Below, in pieces: positions 5,426-8,846 of a stretch of DNA of 8,846 nt. The notes under the pieces are model-generated. The model saw only the letters and a program-made list of their open reading frames with translations, made no database searches and was not told where the DNA came from. Position 1 is the first letter of the stretch; each line of letters begins with the position of its first letter. The translations under genes were made by a program, and so were the position numbers. The stretch comes from Planctomycetota bacterium. Lineage in GTDB: Bacteria > Planctomycetota > SKW154. The DNA lies in contig JAOAAR010000061.1 in NCBI GenBank assembly GCA_026418755.1, positions 1 through 8,846 on the forward strand, in the 5' to 3' direction.

Positions 5426-6830
5426 GCGGATAGTAGCGATTCAAGAGATGTTCGGCATAGGGTCGAGTCCGCAAAAGGTTGAGATTGTAAAGGGGTTAGA
5501 CCTTGTTATTGGTAAAGGGGAGATTGCTTTTGTGACAGGTCCGAGTGGTTGTGGCAAGAGTTCCATTCTGAGGTTCATTAAGAGAAATGTTGAAGGCGCC
5601 TTAGACATCTCGGAAACCATTTTCGATAAGGGCTCTTCTCTTATCGATTCTCTTGATTGTTCTTTTCAAAGAGCGCTTGAGATTCTGTCGTTGGTGGGTT
5701 TGGGAGAGGCGTTTTTGATGTTGCGCTGCTTTGATGAGTTGTCCGAGGGGCAAAAGAGCCGATTCCGCTTAGCATATGCTCTTTCGAAGGAGCCCTCTCT
5801 GCTTATAGCAGACGAGTTCTGTTCTACTCTTGACAGGCTGACTGCGAAAGTGGTTTCTTACAATCTGCGTCGCGTGGTGAATAAGACTAAGAAGAGTGCA
5901 GTGGTAGCAACGGCTAACGATGATATCTTAAGCGACTTACATCCGGATTTGTTAGTCTATCCTAAAGGAGGAGGAGAATGGATTGTTGAGCGGAAGGAGA
6001 AGAAGCCAGGCAAGTTAATCAGTTTTTACAGCAGATTGCGTGTTAGGGAGGGGAGGTTGTCCGACTGGAAGCGGTTTGCGCATTTTCATTACAAATCCCA
6101 TTCGACGGGAATAGTTGACAAAATCTTTATTCTGACTCTGGATGGTGAGCCAATCGGTGTTGTTGTCTACGCTTATCCTATGGGAGATTTGAAACTCCGC
6201 AACATAGTAACCGGTGGGCGTTACAGTGGAAGCGGTTTGACCCGAGGAGTGAGGAAACATCTTTTAAACGATGAGGTAAGAGTTGTTCAGCGGATTGTGA
6301 TAGACCCAAGGTTTCGAGGATTGGGGCTTGCTTCAGCGCTTTTGCGTTCGACTATGCCGCTTCTTTCTGTCAGGCTCATAGAGTGCCTTGCGGTTATGGG
6401 AGGGTATTCGAAGTTTTTAGAGAAGGCAGGTTTTGTCTGTGTAGGGCGTGTATCTCTGCCGAAGGAAGGGAGGCTTCTACTAGGCGAGTTAAATGCATTA
6501 GGGTATGGTGCGGAGAGGTTGCACGATGAAGAGGCGCTTTGTGAGATTCTGGAGGAGAAGAGTGCAGAGTCAGCGGTTTTTGAAGAACTGTTGCGACGAT
6601 GGTTGAAGGTGCGCTTATGCAACAGAAGGAAGGGGAGCGATAAGAAGGCGAACGCAAGGGAGATGAATTTCCGAAAAGCAGCACATTTACTCTGCAGAGA
6701 GCTTCTCTCCCGACCGTTTTATTTCATCTGCGATGTGAGGGAATCTTGTAAGGAGGTATTGGATGATAGTGGTAGAACTCCCGTTATCCCGTTTGAAGGA
6801 GAACCATTGGAACCCGAACAGAATGGATGA
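5379..6830 (+). CDS. ABC ATPase fused to GNAT acyltransferase (COG2401-like; possibly Mom-like)
   Basis: From the ATG at 5379 (GGAGG at 5365-5369, 9 nt upstream) the protein has 483 residues. Residues about 30-205 form an ABC-type ATPase: Walker A GPSGCGKS (54-61), a candidate Q-loop Gln97, signature LSEGQ (121-125), Walker B LLIADE (141-146) and D-loop STLD (149-152). The H-loop position carries Asn180 (VVATANDD) where His is usual. There is no membrane segment, so this is a soluble ABC protein, not a transporter. Residues about 215-375 form a GNAT fold: HYKSH (237-241), GEPIGVVVYAY (256-266), the acyl-CoA loop RFRGLGLA (311-318) and a closing MGGYSKFLEKAGF (340-352). About 100 helical residues follow. 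This architecture is what I recall as COG2401. The GNAT segment resembles Mom-like phage enzymes that modify adenine in DNA, but that is inference and a protein substrate is possible. The gene overlaps both operon neighbours. Confidence 0.87.
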   Translation: MKIEIAQRASFPMVSKRIVAIQEMFGIGSSPQKVEIVKGLDLVIGKGEIAFVTGPSGCGKSSILRFIKRNVEGALDISETIFDKGSSLIDSLDCSFQRALEILSLVGLGEAFLMLRCFDELSEGQKSRFRLAYALSKEPSLLIADEFCSTLDRLTAKVVSYNLRRVVNKTKKSAVVATANDDILSDLHPDLLVYPKGGGEWIVERKEKKPGKLISFYSRLRVREGRLSDWKRFAHFHYKSHSTGIVDKIFILTLDGEPIGVVVYAYPMGDLKLRNIVTGGRYSGSGLTRGVRKHLLNDEVRVVQRIVIDPRFRGLGLASALLRSTMPLLSVRLIECLAVMGGYSKFLEKAGFVCVGRVSLPKEGRLLLGELNALGYGAERLHDEEALCEILEEKSAESAVFEELLRRWLKVRLCNRRKGSDKKANAREMNFRKAAHLLCRELLSRPFYFICDVRESCKEVLDDSGRTPVIPFEGEPLEPEQNG

Positions 6831-7437
6831 GCGAACTTTCAACTCTCTGGTAAGAGCAATAAAAGAGAAAGGGTTTTTACAACCGATTCTTGTGTGTCGC
6901 TACAGAGGGAGTGAAGCATATCAGGTGATTGACGGGGCGCACAGATTGCGTGCGGCTAGGAAAGCAGGAATGGAGAGTGTTCCCTGTGTTCTCATCGAGG
7001 CAGAGGACGAGGAGGAGGCTAAACTGAAAACGGTTATGCTGAACAAACTGCGTGGAAAGTTCGATGTGAAAGAACTTGCGCAGATTCTTTCGGAGTTTGA
7101 CATTGAGAGAGCGGAGAACTTTTTAGCGTTTACAGAGAAGGAGTATAAAGATTTGCTTTCGTTGCTGGATGAATCTCCACCATCAATAAAGGAGTGTTGG
7201 GTGGCTCGTCCACCTCTGAAAGTGGTTATTGAGTTCTTAAGCGATGAATGCTCAGAGATTGAGATTGAGAAGACAATAAAAGAGGCACAATGTGAAAACT
7301 CGTTAGGGAGTCGTGGCGAGGCTCTTCTCTTCCTATGTCGCTTCTGGAGAGAGAACCGCTCTCTGCCCAGGCAGAATGCGACAGTTTCGGACACCGCCAA
7401 CTCCTTAGAACAGAGGAAAAAGCGGCGGGGAAGATGA
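6763..7437 (+). CDS. ParB-like N-terminal domain protein
   Basis: The 224-residue protein begins with a ParB/Srx-type fold: ELPLSRLKENHWNPNRMDER (5-24), LVRAIKEKGFLQPILV (29-44) and the nucleotide-binding signature VIDGAHRLRAARKAG (55-69), equivalent to the GERRxRA box of chromosomal ParB. The domain ends near residue 130. The remainder (about 135-224) is unrecognised and ends in a basic tail (QRKKRRGR). A classic ParB central HTH and dimerisation domain are not evident, so this is a stand-alone ParB-like protein of the phage/plasmid kind rather than a chromosome partition ParB. Such domains bind or hydrolyse nucleotides, and some act as nucleases. AGGAGG (6751-6756) lies 6 nt before the ATG, fixing the start inside the ABC-GNAT gene with a 68-base overlap. 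It is the last clear gene of the operon. Confidence 0.85.
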   Translation: MIVVELPLSRLKENHWNPNRMDERTFNSLVRAIKEKGFLQPILVCRYRGSEAYQVIDGAHRLRAARKAGMESVPCVLIEAEDEEEAKLKTVMLNKLRGKFDVKELAQILSEFDIERAENFLAFTEKEYKDLLSLLDESPPSIKECWVARPPLKVVIEFLSDECSEIEIEKTIKEAQCENSLGSRGEALLFLCRFWRENRSLPRQNATVSDTANSLEQRKKRRGR

Positions 7438-7700
7438 TACTTTTTCCGATGGTATTTTATAATGTGTTGGGTCAGTCCTTTTGTCAGCATTTGGGAAATC
7501 TGAACGACGCCACATAGGCAGCCATCTGGCGGGTTCTTTCCCATCTCTTGGGAAACGCTTAAAACTGAACGCATTAAAAAGGCGGTTGAGTAGAAAAAGT
7601 AGAAGCCGACAGCCCTTTTCTCCGACAAATAACTTACTCTTCTTGAGAGGTTGGTACCACTTTGTTAAGATAATACACAGACTTTTTAAGGAAGAGTAAT
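7438..7700. other. Gene-poor stretch, possible decayed end of the cassette
   Basis: An ATGA overlap at the ParB-like stop (ATG at 7434) opens a 27-codon frame (MILFPMVFYNVLGQSF...NDAT) that soon stops. Another plus-strand frame reads GGFFPISWETLKTERIKKAVE before a stop near 7593, which looks protein-like but has no start. A perfect TATAAT (7458-7463) has no good -35 box. I see no intrinsic terminator. The region may hold remnants of a gene that once followed the ParB-like gene, but no gene can be supported. Confidence 0.4.
7643..7674 (+). promoter_or_regulatory. Possible promoter for the 3-hydroxyacyl-CoA dehydrogenase gene
   Basis: TTGAGA (7643-7648) is followed by TAAGAT (7666-7671, 17 bp) or GATAAT (7669-7674, 20 bp). 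The better hexamer has poor spacing and the well-spaced one is a weaker match, so the call is tentative. AAGGAAG (7688-7694) is the ribosome binding site for the ATG at 7701. Confidence 0.35.
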
Positions 7701-8846
7701 ATGGTAAAGAAGGTTTGTGTTATCGGTGCGGGAACGATGGGCTCCGGGATAGCGCAGAAGATTGCGCAAGAAGGGTTTGAAGTGCTCCTTCTCGATTTAA
7801 AAGAAGAGTTTTTGAGAAACGGGATGGAGCGGATTAAATCCCTTCTCAAAGAAGGGGTAGAAAAGAAGATTTTCAAAGAGGCAGATGTAGAGAGGATTTT
7901 GGGGCGAATCAAGACGACAACGAGAGAAGAGGATGCAGCAGACTGTGATTTGGTGATAGAAGCGGTCTTTGAAGATGAGAAGGTGAAAGCAGAGTTGTTC
8001 AAGAAACTGAACAAGGTCTGTAAAAAGGAGTGCATATTTGCGACAAACACTTCCAGTCTGTCGGTGACAGCGTTAGGCAGTGCAAGCGGACGGCCGGAAC
8101 GGTTCGTAGGAATGCACTATTTTTACCATCCGGCGAAAAACAGGCTCTTAGAGGTAATCAGTGGAGAACAGACTGACGAAGAGGTTCTGAAGGAAGCGGC
8201 GCAGTTCGGTTATCTCCACGGCAAAACAGTAATCACTGTGAAAGATACGCCGGGCTTTATTGTGAATCGCTTCTTCGTACCTTGGCTGAACGAGGCGGTG
8301 CGGCTCGTAAGCGAAGGATGGACGAATCCTAAAACAGTTGATGAGGCGGTAAAAGAGAGTTTCGGAATCGGAATGGGACCTTTCGAGTTGATGAATGTAA
8401 CAGGGATTCCCATAGCGTATCATTCAATGGAGAGTTTGAGAGCGAAGTTGGGCGAGTTTTACGCCCCATCCGCCCTTCTCAAAGAGCGGTTTGAGAAGGG
8501 GACGAAATGGGAGATAGAGAAAGGGGATGTAGAAAAAGAGAAGTTTGAATTGGTTAGGCGGCGGATGTTAGGAGCGGTCTTCTTCGTAGTAGGAGAGATG
8601 CTCGACGAGGAGGTAGCGTCACCTGCGGACATAGACCGCGGAGCAAAGATAGCCCTCCGATGGCGAAAAGGGCCTTTTGAGATGATGAATGCCATAGGCA
8701 TCGGTGAAAGTTACTGGTTGGTCTATGATGTTTCACGCCGCTACGGCGTAGAACTCCCCAAAGCCATTTCTGCACAATACTTGTGTATGAAAAAATGGCG
8801 GATTGACTATGTGGATTTGCGGATTGATGATAGTATAGCCCATATA
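7701..8846 (+). CDS. 3-hydroxyacyl-CoA dehydrogenase, probably fused to enoyl-CoA hydratase (3' end missing)
   Basis: This open frame of 382 codons runs off the right edge without a stop. It begins with a Rossmann NAD-binding motif GAGTMGSGIAQ (9-19) and Asp32 at the end of the second strand. The dehydrogenase core follows with NTSSLSVT (116-123), His139 in GMHYFYHPAKNRLLEVI (137-153), Glu151, and Asn188 in DTPGFIVNRFF (181-191). A first C-terminal helical domain spans about 185-280. A second copy follows at about 290-365, including RRRMLGAVFFVVGEM and a repeated GPFEMMN. The final residues, YVDLRIDDSIAHI, look like the first strand of a crotonase domain, so the full protein is probably a bifunctional dehydrogenase/enoyl-CoA hydratase as in many archaea and anaerobic bacteria. 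It oxidises (S)-3-hydroxyacyl-CoA with NAD in beta-oxidation or a reverse pathway. AAGGAAG precedes the ATG by 6 nt. The fusion is inferred because the hydratase itself lies outside the window. Confidence 0.92.
   Translation, partial: MVKKVCVIGAGTMGSGIAQKIAQEGFEVLLLDLKEEFLRNGMERIKSLLKEGVEKKIFKEADVERILGRIKTTTREEDAADCDLVIEAVFEDEKVKAELFKKLNKVCKKECIFATNTSSLSVTALGSASGRPERFVGMHYFYHPAKNRLLEVISGEQTDEEVLKEAAQFGYLHGKTVITVKDTPGFIVNRFFVPWLNEAVRLVSEGWTNPKTVDEAVKESFGIGMGPFELMNVTGIPIAYHSMESLRAKLGEFYAPSALLKERFEKGTKWEIEKGDVEKEKFELVRRRMLGAVFFVVGEMLDEEVASPADIDRGAKIALRWRKGPFEMMNAIGIGESYWLVYDVSRRYGVELPKAISAQYLCMKKWRIDYVDLRIDDSIAHI

Noticed and set aside
5379..6830. Calling the ABC protein a transporter component
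   Set aside because: There is no transmembrane segment or permease neighbour, and the ATPase is fused to a GNAT domain, so a soluble enzyme fits better.
6921..7628. Minus-strand open frame of 235 codons
   Set aside because: It is antisense to the ParB-like gene, rich in Ser and Phe as expected for a shadow, and has no recognisable domain or ribosome binding site.
4007..7700. Attachment-site direct repeats flanking the repressor/operon cassette
   Set aside because: Comparing 4007-4156 with 7438-7700 by eye gave no convincing shared core, and no tRNA gene is present as an integration target.
7634..8050. Minus-strand open frame of 138 codons
   Set aside because: It is antisense to the Rossmann domain of the dehydrogenase, whose motifs are unmistakable on the plus strand.
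1..8846. CRISPR array, tRNA, rRNA or insertion sequence
   Set aside because: No regularly spaced repeats, cloverleaf-like sequence, transposase or terminal inverted repeats were seen on either strand.

Overview
This window looks like bacterial chromosome. It has strong Shine-Dalgarno sequences, sigma-70-type promoters and short spacers. The flanking genes belong to CoA-thioester metabolism: an oxygen-sensitive 2-hydroxyacyl-CoA dehydratase-family subunit at the left edge and a 3-hydroxyacyl-CoA dehydrogenase at the right edge that appears to be fused to an enoyl-CoA hydratase. Together with a PflA-like radical SAM protein, this points to an anaerobe, probably from a poorly cultivated bacterial lineage. 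I cannot place it more precisely from the sequence alone.

Layout. 1-480 (-): N-terminal 160 residues of a 2-hydroxyacyl-CoA dehydratase / benzoyl-CoA reductase-type subunit, running off the left edge. 481-812: intergenic. 813-2858 (-): a 681-residue DUF4139-type protein with a C-terminal coiled coil and its own good promoter. 3131-4006 (+): radical SAM protein of the PflA-homolog (COG1313-like) group. 4157-4852 (-): XRE helix-turn-helix plus S24 peptidase repressor of the lambda CI type. 4853-5029: divergent control region with two promoters and repeated TTTGTTAACA-like sites. 5030-7437 (+): three overlapping genes, namely a sigma region 4-like HTH protein with a cysteine cluster, an ABC ATPase fused to a GNAT acetyltransferase, and a ParB-like domain protein. 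7438-7700: no convincing gene. 7701-8846 (+): 3-hydroxyacyl-CoA dehydrogenase, running off the right edge.

The part worth attention is 4157-7437. A CI/LexA-like repressor, with its Ala-Gly cleavage pair and Ser/Lys dyad intact, sits back to back with a tightly overlapping three-gene operon. Operator-like palindromes lie in both promoters. The ABC-GNAT fusion resembles COG2401 proteins, and its GNAT half has the look of Mom-like DNA base-modifying acyltransferases seen in phages (from memory; inference). The set reads as a phage-derived cassette, but I see no integrase, terminase or structural gene and no flanking direct repeat. My preferred reading is a stand-alone or domesticated, damage-inducible DNA-modification or genome-maintenance module set between ordinary metabolic genes. 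The function is inferred, not shown.
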